A DNA stretch of 55,935 bases from an uncultured Opitutia bacterium (GCA_903834135.1 CAILHZ010000015.1:1-55935), one strand, 5' to 3'. Positions 1 through 9,606 are shown, numbered from the stretch's first letter. The notes: generated by a model from the sequence alone, not told the origin. Numbers and translations: made by a program.

Positions 1-74
1 GATGTAGCTCAGTTGGTTAGAGCGACTGTTTCGTAAACAGTAGGTCATCGGTTCGATTCCGATCATCGGCTCCA
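1..74 (+). tRNA. tRNA-Thr (anticodon CGU), 5' end cut by the window
   Basis: The D arm, anticodon arm, T arm and the 3' acceptor strand with an encoded CCA are all readable. The anticodon stem ACTGT/ACAGT closes a loop TTCGTAA, so the anticodon is CGU and the tRNA decodes ACG (Thr). The 3' acceptor strand CATCGGC requires GCCGATG on the 5' side. Only GATG is in the window, so three bases lie just outside it. The discriminator base is T. Confidence 0.93.
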
Positions 75-200
75 TTTTATAATATGGAGGCCTCAGGCAG
101 ACGATACTGGGGGTTTAAAATTTATTACGAGATGTATGATTTAAGTGGAATTCTGAATAAAGCAGATCCATTACTTAAGTAGCTAAAATCCTTCTAACCC

Positions 201-2138
201 GTGCTAGGAAAAAACATTGCTTCTAATCCCAAGTTAAAACTTGGTAAGCCGTACTGTGTTAAGCCTTATACAACGGAACACAATCTGCACAGGGGTGAGC
301 ATCTTTACCAGAGTTTAGGAGCACACCTGCTTGAGCATCAGGGCAGCAAGGGAGTTAACTTTAGTGTCTGGGCACCGAATGCAGCTTCGGTGTGTGTTAT
401 AGGGGATTTTAATCAGTGGGATTACATACGACATCCCATGCGGCGTGTGAGTAAAACGGGAGTATGGGAATTATTCATTCCTGAGTTAGGAGTAAACTCA
501 CTTTATAAATTTAGTATCACAGCTGCTGACACTAAAATACGTGTTGATAAATCAGATCCCTTTGCCTTTGCCTCAGCATTACGACCTGAAACAGCCTCTC
601 GTGTAAGTAACCTCTCTAGCTACACCTGGAATGATACAGCATATTTAAAAAAGCGTAAAAAATCCTCACCCCTAGATAAACCGATCTCGGTATATGAAGT
701 GCATTTAGGTTCATGGCGTTTGGCTAAAACAAAAAATAAGGATAAACGCTGGCTTAGCTACCGCGAGTTAGCGAAGACACTCATTCCTTATGTCAAAGAC
801 ATGGGCTACACACATATCGAGCCCCTCCCTATCACCGAGCATCCCTATGATGGCTCATGGGGCTATCAGGTTACGGGTCTATTCTGCCCTACATCCCGGT
901 TTGGGTCATCAGATGATTTTAAGTACTTTATAGATCAGGCACATCTTGCAGGGTTAGGTATAATTCTTGATTGGGTACCAGGACATTTTCCTAAAGATGA
1001 ACATGGGTTATCACAATTTGATGGCTCTGCTCTATATGAACACGCAGATCCAACACGTAGTGAAAATCTTCAGTGGGGAACTTCGTTATTTAATTTAGAT
1101 AAAAAAGAAGTACGCGAATTTTTAACCAGTAGCGCTTACTTCTGGTTTAAGGAATACCATATTGATGGCTTACGTGTAGATGCAGTTTCATCTATGGTGT
1201 ACTCCGAATACTCAATAACAAAGCCGCTTAATCAGACCTTAGGCTTAAAAGAGAATTCAGGTGCAGTTACTTTTTTTAAAACCTTAAACTCACTTATTCA
1301 TACGCAGTTCCCTGGCACCCTGATGATAGCCGAAGAATCAACGGCAATACTTCAAGTAACAGGGCCTAAGAAAAGACAGAGTTTAGGCTTTGATCTAAAA
1401 TGGAATATGGGTTGGATGCACGACACCCTAGGCTACTTTAGTAAAGAACCTGTACATCGTAAGTTTCATCATAATGAAATTACGTTTTCACTGGTGTACG
1501 CTTTCAAAGAAGCATTCATGCTTGCCCTCTCTCACGACGAAGTAGTGCATGAAAAACGACCGTTACTGCTCAAAATGCCGGGCAAATCACCTGATCAATT
1601 TGCACATCTACGCAGTCTTTTAGCTTACATGTTTTCTCACCCTGGAAAAAAACTTTTATTCATGGGTAGTGAATTAGGGGTCACTAAGGAATGGAATGAA
1701 TCTAGTGAACTTAACTGGGATTTACTTAACCAAATCCCGCATAAAAAACTTCAGAAATTCGTAAGACAGCTCAATAGATTCTATCAGGAAACTCCTGCCC
1801 TATACGAAAACGATTTTAACTGGGAGGGTTTTAAGTGGATCAGTGCAGACGACAAAGAGCGCAGCATTTTAAGTTTTATACGAATTGCCAACAAGTCGTT
1901 TGTAATTTCAGTTTCTAATTTCACCCAGATAGAACGTAAGCAATACCGTCTAGGAGTTCCTAAAAAAGGAACTTATACAGCTGTACTCTCAAGCGATGCT
2001 TTAGAGTTTGGCGGTTCAAGTAAATCAAAGCTGCAAAAGCATAAAGCTGTTGCAGGCGTTACAGATAACCAGCCCTACTCAATCACGATAGATTTACCTC
2101 CGCTTTCGACTGTCTATTACAGTCTAAAAGCGGAGTAA
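201..2138 (+). CDS. glgB: 1,4-alpha-glucan branching enzyme
   Basis: Introduces alpha-1,6 branches into glycogen in the cytoplasm. The 645-residue protein has an N-terminal CBM48 beta-sandwich (about residues 45-125, with NFSVWAPNAASVCVIGDFNQW) followed by a GH13 barrel. The catalytic set is intact: nucleophile Asp327 in GLRVDAVSSM, acid/base Glu378 in MIAEES and Asp446 in LSHDE; region I is DWVPGHF. The C-terminal all-beta domain ends around residue 645. The length fits branching enzymes with a single CBM48. The start is GTG with no recognisable ribosome-binding site; the next in-frame ATG (near residue 81) would cut into the CBM48. It converges on xylA with 8 bp between stop codons. The pullulanase-type enzyme further on suggests shared glycogen metabolism. 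Confidence 0.95.
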   Translation: MLGKNIASNPKLKLGKPYCVKPYTTEHNLHRGEHLYQSLGAHLLEHQGSKGVNFSVWAPNAASVCVIGDFNQWDYIRHPMRRVSKTGVWELFIPELGVNSLYKFSITAADTKIRVDKSDPFAFASALRPETASRVSNLSSYTWNDTAYLKKRKKSSPLDKPISVYEVHLGSWRLAKTKNKDKRWLSYRELAKTLIPYVKDMGYTHIEPLPITEHPYDGSWGYQVTGLFCPTSRFGSSDDFKYFIDQAHLAGLGIILDWVPGHFPKDEHGLSQFDGSALYEHADPTRSENLQWGTSLFNLDKKEVREFLTSSAYFWFKEYHIDGLRVDAVSSMVYSEYSITKPLNQTLGLKENSGAVTFFKTLNSLIHTQFPGTLMIAEESTAILQVTGPKKRQSLGFDLKWNMGWMHDTLGYFSKEPVHRKFHHNEITFSLVYAFKEAFMLALSHDEVVHEKRPLLLKMPGKSPDQFAHLRSLLAYMFSHPGKKLLFMGSELGVTKEWNESSELNWDLLNQIPHKKLQKFVRQLNRFYQETPALYENDFNWEGFKWISADDKERSILSFIRIANKSFVISVSNFTQIERKQYRLGVPKKGTYTAVLSSDALEFGGSSKSKLQKHKAVAGVTDNQPYSITIDLPPLSTVYYSLKAE

Positions 2139-2146
2139 AAAATCCT

Positions 2147-3475
2147 TTAACCGTGCAGGTAAGAGGCAATGAGGTTTTCCAGATACTCTTGCTTACCTGA
2201 CTTAGGCTTTGGTTCTCCTAATTGAGTAAGTACAAGTTTTTCGAGCTCCTTAAAGCCAATCTTCTTTTTCTCGATTAATTTACCGTAGCCTTGGTCAAAG
2301 CTAGCGTAACGAGCTTCGACAAACGATTCGAGTTTTCCTTCAGCAATAATACGGCGAGCAATCTTAAATGCTAAAGCATAAGCATCCATGCCACCAATGT
2401 GGGCATGGAACAGATCTTCTAGATCAATCGAAGGGCGACGTAATTTCGCATCGAAATTAAATCCACCAGTACCTAAGCCACCCGCTTTCTGAATTGAAAG
2501 CATAGCAAGAGTCAATTCACGTACGTCGGTATTGAATTGATCTGTATCCCAACCTAGGAGCAAGTCTCCAGCATTGGCATCAATTGAACCAAGCATACCT
2601 TGAGAGGCTGCTACTTCAATTTCGTGCTGGAAGGTATGGCCTGCAAGAGTTGCATGGTTAGTTTCAATATTAAACTTAAACTGCTTTTCAAGGCCGTAGG
2701 TTCTTAAGAAAGCAATACCGCTAGCGACATCGAAGTCGTATTGATGTTTCGTTGGTTCCTTTGGCTTAGGCTCGATCAAAAATTGGCCTTTAAAGCCAAT
2801 CTTCTTTGCGTAATCCAGTGCCATATGCATGAACGCAGCCAAGTGATCTTGCTCACGCTTAAGATCCGTATTGAGCAGTGTTTCATAGCCTTCGCGACCA
2901 CCCCAGAATACATAATTCTCTCCGCCTAATTCTTTAGTAACTTCGAGGGCTTTCTTAACCTGAGCTGCAGCATACGCAAACACATGCGCGTCTGGATTAG
3001 TTGAAGCACCACACATGTAGCGTGGATTAGAAAATAAATTCGCAGTACCCCAAAGTAAATGAACTCCGGTTTGTTTTTGTAAGATCTTAGCGTGTGCTAC
3101 TAATTTATCTAAATTTTTGTTGGACTGAAGTAGCGAGGAACCTTCAGGAGCAATATCTCTGTCATGAAAGCACCAGAAAGGAGCGCGAATCTTTTGGAAA
3201 AATTCGAACGCTGCATCCATACGCGTCTTTGCAACTGAGATAGGATCCTTACCGCTCTCCCATGCACGTGTGATTGTACCAGGACCAAACGGATCGCTTC
3301 CTGCACCACGGAATGCGTGCCAGTAAGCAATAGAGAAGCGCATTTGCTCAGAGAAGGTAATGCCGTCCATGACCTCATCTGGATCAAAATGACGGAATGC
3401 AAGTGGGTTATCACTTGCTGGTCCTTCATAGCGGATCGTATCAATCTTAGGAAAGTGGGATGACGATTTTTTCAT
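2147..3475 (-). CDS. xylA: xylose isomerase
   Basis: Interconverts D-xylose and D-xylulose (also glucose/fructose) in the cytoplasm. At 442 residues it has the length of class II xylose isomerases. The catalytic site [13 protein letters not shown] is present with His104 and Asp107. The metal-ligand segments [29 protein letters not shown] and the late [10 protein letters not shown] are all intact. It starts at ATG without a Shine-Dalgarno sequence. It lies 71 bp downstream of the GH3 glycosidase gene on the same strand, so the two may take xylo-oligosaccharides to xylulose. No xylulokinase gene is in the window. Confidence 0.96.
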   Translation of the reverse strand: MKKSSSHFPKIDTIRYEGPASDNPLAFRHFDPDEVMDGITFSEQMRFSIAYWHAFRGAGSDPFGPGTITRAWESGKDPISVAKTRMDAAFEFFQKIRAPFWCFHDRDIAPEGSSLLQSNKNLDKLVAHAKILQKQTGVHLLWGTANLFSNPRYMCGASTNPDAHVFAYAAAQVKKALEVTKELGGENYVFWGGREGYETLLNTDLKREQDHLAAFMHMALDYAKKIGFKGQFLIEPKPKEPTKHQYDFDVASGIAFLRTYGLEKQFKFNIETNHATLAGHTFQHEIEVAASQGMLGSIDANAGDLLLGWDTDQFNTDVRELTLAMLSIQKAGGLGTGGFNFDAKLRRPSIDLEDLFHAHIGGMDAYALAFKIARRIIAEGKLESFVEARYASFDQGYGKLIEKKKIGFKELEKLVLTQLGEPKPKSGKQEYLENLIASYLHG

Positions 3476-3546
3476 GGGGATTTCTTAAACTGATAGAACA
3501 ATGCCCCAAAATCACGCGAAAAATGAAAAAACAATACATCTAAGAC

Positions 3547-5727
3547 CTAGTCCACAAATATATGGATTGTCTGCCTAATATCGTCAGAGGACCGTCCAAT
3601 CTCTACGCTATATTCACCCGCTCTAGTCATAAAACCGTGGGTGGCATCATCCCAACGCGCCAAATCCTCACGCGATAGCTTAAAAGTTACAGGAATGGTG
3701 GCCCCAGATTGTAACTTTACCCGTTTAAATCCTCGTAGTTCGCGTAAAGGTGCACCAGCAAACACAGTACCATGCCTCACATATAACTGAACCACTTCAT
3801 CTCCTATGCGTTGACCTGTATTACGAACATGAGTGGTAATAGAAATTGGCTCACTGCCTAGATGCACCGAAGATACAACACTATCACTGTACTGAAATGA
3901 CGTATAAGAAAGCCCATGGCCAAACGCAAAAAGAGGAATTCCTTTAAGATACATATAGGTGAAGCCTTTACTGATATCATATTCTTTTACAGAGGGAACC
4001 TGCGCTTCACTTGAATAGACAGTGTGAGGCAAATGACCGGAAGGGTTGATTAGTCCAAACAAGATATCGGCAAGTGCATGCCCACCTTCTTCTCCTGGCC
4101 ACCATGCTTGTAGAATACCATCTACATGCGTCTTAATCCAAGGGACAACCAGTGGCCCTGCACTCATCTCAACTACGATAGTCTTTGGATTAACTTTATT
4201 TACGGACTCAACCAACATTTCCTGATCACCCGTGAGTGCCAAGGTTGTACGGTCTCTTGCTTCTTGTTCAACAGCAGCTGTAGTTCCAACACATACAATT
4301 GCTACATCAGCTTGAGATGCGATTGCTAGGGCCTTACTTAATTCGCTTTTAGAATCACCCACAGGCTCATCAATTTCGTTTTTAAAATGGGCACGTTTGC
4401 CTCCGCCAAGATTTCCACCAAAAGCATAAAGAACAGAAACTCCAGGTGCACGATCCTTTATTCCTTGTAGTACCGTTACAGACGGCAGAGCTACACCGTT
4501 GTAATTATTCATAATAATTCGATTAGCCAAAGGACCAATAACAGCGATCGTTTTAACAGTCTTAATATCAAGAGGTAAAACAGCATGCCTATTTTGCAAA
4601 AGCACAATTGATTCTTGAGCAGCCTTAAGAGCAACTAAGCGATGGGAATCACTGCCAATAACACTTAAAGGAATATGACTATAAATTCCTTGTTCAAAGG
4701 GATCGAAATCACCCAATTTAAATCTTACTGTAAGTACACGCTTTAAGGCATCATCTACACGTTCAATTGGCAATTTACCCTCCCGTACAGCAATCGGGAT
4801 ATATTTTTCATATTCCTTATCTGAAAAATCACAGCCTGCCAAAAGACTCTGAGCTACTGCATCAACATAGCTCATCTTTTTAGCCTCATGTCCTTCAACC
4901 ATGCTACGTACACCTCCTAAATCGGAAACCACAAAGCCTTCATGCTTCCATGTCGTTTTAAGAACGTCGGTTAATAGCCAGTGATTAATATTATTTGGCA
5001 CTCCGTTGATTGCATTGTAACTAGCCATTACCGACTGAGCTCCTCCTTCTACAATCGCAGCCTTAAAATGCGGCAGCCAGTATTCATTAAGCATACGCTC
5101 AGAAACAGCTGCATTTAATTTCTGCCGATCACTTTCAACATTATTGACTGCAAAATGTTTTAATGTCGCAGCTAGTTTCAGATGTAAAGGATCGCTACCC
5201 TGCAAGCCCTTTACATACGAAACCGCCATACTTCCCGTCAAAAAAGGATCCTCACCCCAGGCTTCATGGTTCCTACCCCAATAAGGATTTCGTTCAATAT
5301 TGATCACAGGTGCACGGTAAATAAGCCCCTTATGTTGACCTGCTGCGTGTGGATCAAGATGCCAGCCATTATAAATCGCCCTAGCTTCATCCGACAAAAC
5401 AGTAGCTATTTGATTTTGGACTAGGTCCGTATCCCAGGTTGCAGCCATGGCAATACAGGTAGGAAAAAATGTCGTAGGCCTATCCCACTGCACACCATTT
5501 AGACACTGATTCCACTGATCAGCGAGTATATGAAAACGTTCCACTGGTTCTGCCTTGTGATTTAAGAGTCTGGCTTTCTCTTCAAGCGTAAGGCGACTAA
5601 TCAAATCATTTACCCTTAAATCTATTGGCTGCTTTGTATCTAAATACAAAGCCTGCACTTGCACGATTTCAGACATCAGTGCGTTACTGAATACTAAAGA
5701 AAAAAATAAAAAGCCTAAACGTTTCAC
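3547..5727 (-). CDS. secreted GH3 beta-glucosidase / beta-xylosidase
   Basis: Glycoside hydrolase family 3 enzyme that should release terminal beta-linked glucose or xylose. An N-terminal signal peptide (about residues 1-19, hydrophobic LGFLFFSLVFSNALMS) sends it to the periplasm or outside. The N-terminal barrel contains NIERNPYWGRNHEAWGEDP, LKHFAVNN and the nucleophile Asp269 in GFVVSDLGGV (often SDW in the family, here SDL). The alpha/beta sandwich follows, and a fibronectin-III-like domain occupies the last 100 residues. It starts at GTG, 27 bp after cimA. The gene pair with xylA favours xylosidase activity, but family alone cannot decide the substrate. Being downstream of cimA, it may fall under the isoleucine attenuator. 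Confidence 0.9.
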   Translation of the reverse strand: MKRLGFLFFSLVFSNALMSEIVQVQALYLDTKQPIDLRVNDLISRLTLEEKARLLNHKAEPVERFHILADQWNQCLNGVQWDRPTTFFPTCIAMAATWDTDLVQNQIATVLSDEARAIYNGWHLDPHAAGQHKGLIYRAPVINIERNPYWGRNHEAWGEDPFLTGSMAVSYVKGLQGSDPLHLKLAATLKHFAVNNVESDRQKLNAAVSERMLNEYWLPHFKAAIVEGGAQSVMASYNAINGVPNNINHWLLTDVLKTTWKHEGFVVSDLGGVRSMVEGHEAKKMSYVDAVAQSLLAGCDFSDKEYEKYIPIAVREGKLPIERVDDALKRVLTVRFKLGDFDPFEQGIYSHIPLSVIGSDSHRLVALKAAQESIVLLQNRHAVLPLDIKTVKTIAVIGPLANRIIMNNYNGVALPSVTVLQGIKDRAPGVSVLYAFGGNLGGGKRAHFKNEIDEPVGDSKSELSKALAIASQADVAIVCVGTTAAVEQEARDRTTLALTGDQEMLVESVNKVNPKTIVVEMSAGPLVVPWIKTHVDGILQAWWPGEEGGHALADILFGLINPSGHLPHTVYSSEAQVPSVKEYDISKGFTYMYLKGIPLFAFGHGLSYTSFQYSDSVVSSVHLGSEPISITTHVRNTGQRIGDEVVQLYVRHGTVFAGAPLRELRGFKRVKLQSGATIPVTFKLSREDLARWDDATHGFMTRAGEYSVEIGRSSDDIRQTIHIFVD

Positions 5728-5754
5728 CGGAGAGGTAACCGATTTAGAAAAAAT

Positions 5755-7320
5755 TTATGCTCCCATTATCATGTATTCGACTGCTTCAACTAACGCTTCC
5801 CAGCTAGCATCAATGATATTGTCACTAACACCAACTGTAACCCAAATAGACTTACCGTCTCCACTCTCAACTAAAACACGTGTACGTGCAGCCGCTCCCT
5901 GATTTGTCTCAAGAATACGTACTTTATAATCACGTAGAGTCATTTGCCGTAAATGAGGATAGGTTGTTTCAAGTGCTAGACGCAGGGCCTGATCAAGCGC
6001 TCCTACAGGGCCTGTTGATTGAGCTGTTTTTTCTATAAGATCTGCACCTACCTTAACCTTAACCGTTGCTGTAGCTGAGAGTGTAGAACCTAGACGTTCA
6101 ATAACTACACGGTAACTTTCGACAACGAAAGGTGATGGCCTTTTACCCGTCCACTTTGCGACTAAAAGTTTAAAGGAAGCGTGAGCAGCTTCATACTCAT
6201 AACCTCTAAATTCACGTTCTTTTAAATCTTCAATGAGAGCCTTCATTTCTGGGCGCTTCTCATCAAGTTCTAATCCCATTTCCTTTGCCTTTAACGTTAA
6301 ACTGCTACGCCCTGCCATATCTGAAACTAAGACACGCGTTCTGTTTCCAACTAAAGCTGGGTCGATATGTTCGTAGCTACGGGCAACTTTTTGAGCTGCA
6401 TTAGCATGAAGACCACCCTTGTGCGCAAAGGCTGATTCTCCAACAAAAGGTGCTTTAGGATTTGGTCTTAAGTTAGCAAGCTCATCAAAGAATAAGGAGA
6501 GTTCGCGAATACGAGAAAGATTATGTGCACAGGCAGCAGTCTTCCCCATCTTAAGGAAGAGATTAGGAAGTATAGAGACTAGATCAGCATTTCCTACGCG
6601 CTCTCCGTAGCCATTGATTGTACCTTGTACAAGTCCAGCACCAGCTTGAATTCCTGCGAGTGAAACAGCGACGCCAAGACCGCTGTCATTGTGACAGTGA
6701 ACACCTACCATAGCCTGGCCAAAACGTGCCACTGCAGCTGATGTAATACGTTCAACCTCAGAAACAAGTTTTCCACCGTTTGTTTCACACAGTGTTAAGT
6801 TGGAAGCACCTCCACGTGCTGCAGCCTCCAGAGTTCTAATTGCATAATCTGGATTATCTAAAAATCCATCGAAAAAATGTTCGGCGTCGTAAATAACTTC
6901 ACGACCTTGTGCTACTAAATAACGCACAGAATCTTCAATCATTTCTAAATTCTTTTCTGGGGTTGTCTTCAGAATTTCTAAGACATGCAGCATCCAGGTT
7001 TTACCTACGATCGTAACTACAGGCATTTCACTATCGATTAACGTCTTTAATTGGGGATCTTGATCAGCACGTCCATCTGCCCTACGGGTAGCACCGAAGG
7101 CTGCTAGCTTAGCATGCTTGAGTTTTAATTTTTTAGCTTCAGCAAAAAAAGTAATATCCCTTGGATTAGAACCAGGGAAGCCCCCTTCAATATAGTCTAC
7201 TCCAAAAGCATCAAGCCTCTCAGCAATGAGCAACTTGTCGGTCACAGAAAAGCTAATCCCCTCACCCTGTGTACCGTCACGTAAGGTGGTGTCGTAGATT
7301 TTGATGGAGTTGTTGCTCAT
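5755..7320 (-). CDS. cimA: citramalate synthase
   Basis: Condenses pyruvate and acetyl-CoA to (R)-citramalate, opening the threonine-independent route to 2-oxobutyrate and isoleucine. The 521-residue protein has the DRE-TIM metallolyase barrel (YDTTLRDGTQGEG, residues 9-21; HCHNDSGLG metal site; NGYGERVGNADL) and a C-terminal LeuA-type allosteric domain (about residues 385-515) where end-product inhibition by isoleucine is expected. The extended N-terminal text (GISFSVTDKLLIAERLDAFG) is that of the long citramalate synthases, not 2-isopropylmalate synthase. The ATG directly follows the U-tract of a terminator preceded by an Ile-rich leader peptide, which independently supports an isoleucine role. 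There is no Shine-Dalgarno sequence. Confidence 0.92.
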   Translation of the reverse strand: MSNNSIKIYDTTLRDGTQGEGISFSVTDKLLIAERLDAFGVDYIEGGFPGSNPRDITFFAEAKKLKLKHAKLAAFGATRRADGRADQDPQLKTLIDSEMPVVTIVGKTWMLHVLEILKTTPEKNLEMIEDSVRYLVAQGREVIYDAEHFFDGFLDNPDYAIRTLEAAARGGASNLTLCETNGGKLVSEVERITSAAVARFGQAMVGVHCHNDSGLGVAVSLAGIQAGAGLVQGTINGYGERVGNADLVSILPNLFLKMGKTAACAHNLSRIRELSLFFDELANLRPNPKAPFVGESAFAHKGGLHANAAQKVARSYEHIDPALVGNRTRVLVSDMAGRSSLTLKAKEMGLELDEKRPEMKALIEDLKEREFRGYEYEAAHASFKLLVAKWTGKRPSPFVVESYRVVIERLGSTLSATATVKVKVGADLIEKTAQSTGPVGALDQALRLALETTYPHLRQMTLRDYKVRILETNQGAAARTRVLVESGDGKSIWVTVGVSDNIIDASWEALVEAVEYMIMGA

Positions 7321-7359
7321 AAAAAAGAAAACCCCGGGGCTTGTTAGTAGGCCCGGGGT
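7321..7359 (-). terminator. attenuator terminator in front of cimA
   Basis: Read on the minus strand, arms ACCCCGGG (7359-7352) and CCCGGGGT (7338-7331) form an 8-bp GC-rich stem, followed at once by a U-tract (7330-7321, one C) that ends at the cimA ATG. It lies 159 bp past the tpiA stop and abuts the cimA start, so it acts before cimA and not simply as the end of tpiA. Together with the leader peptide at 7389-7463 it forms an attenuator. Confidence 0.88.
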
Positions 7360-7424
7360 GATGGAGAGTTTAGCGCGTTCGATTCAGATTACGCTAGATC
7401 TCCATTCCCAGGCATTCCGGGAAT
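7352..7424 (-). promoter_or_regulatory. competing pause and antiterminator hairpins of the cimA leader
   Basis: On the minus strand, segment 1 (ATTCCC, 7424-7419, starting within the last Ile codon) pairs with segment 2 (GGGAAT, 7409-7404). Segment 2 also carries ATGGAGA (7405-7399), which pairs perfectly with TCTCCAT (7367-7361) in segment 3. The pairing can extend through GG:CC into the 5' arm of the terminator. The 2:3 pairing would therefore block the terminator. A ribosome stalled on the Ile codons masks segment 1 and frees 2 for 3. A ribosome at the stop codon covers segment 2 and lets the terminator form. The pairings are seen in the sequence; the behaviour is inferred from known attenuators. 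Confidence 0.75.
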
Positions 7425-7463
7425 AATAATGGAGCTAATGATAATCGCTATCGAAGACGTCAT
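7389..7463 (-). CDS. isoleucine-rich leader peptide of the cimA attenuator
   Basis: A 24-residue ORF from ATG (7463) to TAA (7389), too short for usual gene calling. It begins M-T-S-S-I-A-I-I-I-S-S-I-I-I-P-G and ends M-P-G-N-G-D-L-A. Seven of the ten codons 5-14 are Ile (ATA, ATT, ATC, ATT, then three ATT). It ends 29 bp before the terminator stem and 68 bp before cimA, the first enzyme of isoleucine synthesis by the citramalate route. This is the architecture of the ilv, leu, his and trp leader peptides of enterobacteria. It has no clear Shine-Dalgarno sequence, as elsewhere in the window. Confidence 0.87.
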   Translation of the reverse strand: MTSSIAIIISSIIIPGMPGNGDLA

Positions 7464-7471
7464 GAAGAAAT

Positions 7472-7501
7472 AAGCTAAAAGTAGACTAATAAGGCTGTCG
7501 A
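7472..7501 (-). promoter_or_regulatory. possible promoter of the cimA leader transcript
   Basis: A TCGACA (-35, 5 of 6 to consensus, 7501-7496) is separated by 18 bp from TAGCTT (weak -10, 7477-7472). It sits between the tpiA stop and the leader ATG. If used, transcription would start almost at the leader ATG, giving a nearly leaderless message. Read-through from pgk-tpiA is an alternative. Confidence 0.3.
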
Positions 7502-7517
7502 TCCTGTTTTTAAGACC

Positions 7518-8291
7518 TTAAACAGCAGTGCCTGCTGCTGCAACGAGGTCTAAAAAGCTACGGGCTTCAAGGCTAGCGCCGCCAACAAGACCGCCATCGA
7601 TGTCTGCCTGAGCTAGGAGCTCTCCTGCGTTTGCTGGCTTCATTGATCCACCGTAGAGGATCCGTATTTTTTGAGCTGTTTGATCCCCAAAAAGTTTACC
7701 TAAAAGTCCGCGTATAAAAGCGTGTACTTCTTGTGCTTGCTCGGTGGTCGCTACCTTGCCAGTTCCAATCGCCCATACTGGTTCATAGGCGATGACAAGA
7801 GTCGCTGCTGTGTCCTTATTAACGCCTTCTAGACCACCTTCTAGCTGTGTTTTAACAACAGTTAAAGTAGTTCCAGCATCACGTTCAGCCAAGGTTTCAC
7901 CAACGCACAAAATTGGCTTAAGTTGATTCTTGATGGCAGAAAGCACCTTTTGGTTTACGAATTTATCAGTATCACCAAACAACGTCCTTCGCTCACTGTG
8001 TCCTAAAATGACGTGCGTCACAAATAAGGAGCGCAACATGGGTGCTGAGATTTCTCCAGTAAATGCACCGTTTGCTTCATGGTGCATATTTTGTGCCCCT
8101 AGTTTAACCATAGAGCCCTCAAGAGCTACAGCTGAACTTTCGAGTGCTGTAAAGGGAGGACATACGACGACTTCTACATCGTTACGTTTGCCTACCCCAA
8201 TACGGATGTCTTTTAAAAGAGCGGAGGCTTCAGCCGCCGTCTTGTTCATCTTCCAATTACCAGCAATGAGTTTTTTACGCAGTGAAGACAT
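7518..8291 (-). CDS. tpiA: triose-phosphate isomerase
   Basis: Interconverts dihydroxyacetone phosphate and glyceraldehyde 3-phosphate in glycolysis. The 257-residue protein shows GNWKMNK with substrate-binding Lys14, VILGHSERR with the catalytic His, AYEPVWAIGTGK with the catalytic Glu and loop 6, and the phosphate-binding ILYGGSMKP and GGLVGGASL. It is complete. It lies 13 bp downstream of pgk on the same strand, so the two are co-transcribed. The only terminator seen after it is the attenuator in front of cimA. Confidence 0.97.
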   Translation of the reverse strand: MSSLRKKLIAGNWKMNKTAAEASALLKDIRIGVGKRNDVEVVVCPPFTALESSAVALEGSMVKLGAQNMHHEANGAFTGEISAPMLRSLFVTHVILGHSERRTLFGDTDKFVNQKVLSAIKNQLKPILCVGETLAERDAGTTLTVVKTQLEGGLEGVNKDTAATLVIAYEPVWAIGTGKVATTEQAQEVHAFIRGLLGKLFGDQTAQKIRILYGGSMKPANAGELLAQADIDGGLVGGASLEARSFLDLVAAAGTAV

Positions 8292-8304
8292 AGAAATAAT
8301 AAGA

Positions 8305-9549
8305 TTAAACTTCGAGATAAGCTACACCTGGGAGAACTTTACCTTCAAGGAATTCTAAACTTGCACCACCTCCGGTGGAACAATGAGTCACTTTGTCAGC
8401 CACTTTAAATTTCTTTGCTGCGGTAGCGGTATCTCCACCACCCACTACAGTAACTGCGCCAGCTGCCGTAGCTTGAGCAACTGCTTCAGCCATAGCTTTA
8501 GTTGAACCAGCAAATTTTTCGAATTCAAAAACTCCGGAAGGACCATTCCATACGATCGTCTTAGCTCTTAAGATTGCAGCAGTGTAAAGCTTAATGGATT
8601 CAGGACCACCGTCTAGACCCATCCAGTCATTAGGAATACCTGTCTTATCACTTGCAATTTGTGTCTGTGCATTAGGATCAAATTTATCTGCGCATACAAA
8701 GTCTACAGGGAATACTAAATTCACACCCTTAGCTTTAGCTTTATTAACGAGTTCTAAAGCGATCTTGGCACCTTCTGGATCAAATAAGCTTGTTCCAATA
8801 GGCATACCTTCAATTACATGCTTGAAGGTAAAGGCCATACCCCCACCGATTATAATCTCATTTGCTTTCTCAAGCAGATTATTAATGAGAGGAATTTTAT
8901 CTGCAACTTTTGCACCACCTAAAATAGCGAGTAGTGGACGCTTAGGATGATCGAGCACAGCAGCAAAAGCATTAAGCTCAGCTTCCATTAAAAAGCCTGC
9001 TGCTTTTTCAGGAAGTGCTACGCCAACCATCGAGGAATGCGCACGGTGTGCAGTACCAAAAGCGTCATTCACAAACACATCTCCCAACTTGGATAGACTT
9101 GCACGGAATACTTCAACAGCCTTCGGATCAGCCTTCTTAGAGGTACCATCTTCAAGCTTAAGCTTACCTTCTTCTTCAATATGGTAACGTAAATTTTCGA
9201 GTAAAACAACACTTCCTGGTTTAAGTGCAGCACATGCAGCTTCAACAGCTGGGCCTACACAGTCGTCTAAAAATGTTACTGGCTTACCTAAAACTTTTTC
9301 AAGTTCAGCAGCGATTGGCTTAAGCGAAAACTTAGCAATCTTTTGAGCATCAGGACGACCAAGGTGACTCATTAATACAACGGAGGCACCCTGCTCTAGT
9401 GCGTACTTAATAGTAGGCAGTGCAGCTACAATACGCTGATTGTTCGTGATAGCTCCAGTAACTTTATCCTGGGGGACATTAAAATCGACCCGGATAAGCA
9501 CACGCTTACCTGAGAGCTTAAGATCGCGAATAGTTTTGAACTTAGACAT
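8305..9549 (-). CDS. pgk: phosphoglycerate kinase
   Basis: Makes ATP from 1,3-bisphosphoglycerate in glycolysis and runs backwards in gluconeogenesis. The 414-residue protein has the N-lobe substrate segments [15 protein letters not shown] and [15 protein letters not shown]. The C-lobe nucleotide site includes GGAKVADKI, the hinge segment NGPSGVFE and the terminal [12 protein letters not shown]. It is complete. It follows gapA with a 116-bp gap that holds a strong hairpin terminator, so it likely has its own promoter as well as partial read-through. The upstream region is AT-rich with no Shine-Dalgarno sequence. Confidence 0.97.
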   Translation of the reverse strand: MSKFKTIRDLKLSGKRVLIRVDFNVPQDKVTGAITNNQRIVAALPTIKYALEQGASVVLMSHLGRPDAQKIAKFSLKPIAAELEKVLGKPVTFLDDCVGPAVEAACAALKPGSVVLLENLRYHIEEEGKLKLEDGTSKKADPKAVEVFRASLSKLGDVFVNDAFGTAHRAHSSMVGVALPEKAAGFLMEAELNAFAAVLDHPKRPLLAILGGAKVADKIPLINNLLEKANEIIIGGGMAFTFKHVIEGMPIGTSLFDPEGAKIALELVNKAKAKGVNLVFPVDFVCADKFDPNAQTQIASDKTGIPNDWMGLDGGPESIKLYTAAILRAKTIVWNGPSGVFEFEKFAGSTKAMAEAVAQATAAGAVTVVGGGDTATAAKKFKVADKVTHCSTGGGASLEFLEGKVLPGVAYLEV

Positions 9550-9606
9550 AATAAAATAATTAAAAAAATAATCCTAATCTACTAAAACACCTAGCGTAAA
9601 AACAAA

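Noticed and set aside
3109..3444. 111-residue minus-strand ORF inside xylA
   Set aside because: It is a second frame of xylA, which is complete and strongly conserved; no start context or family match.
7321..7517. T-box or metabolite riboswitch before cimA
   Set aside because: No T-box sequence or known aptamer core is present, and the Ile-rich leader ORF explains the terminator more simply.
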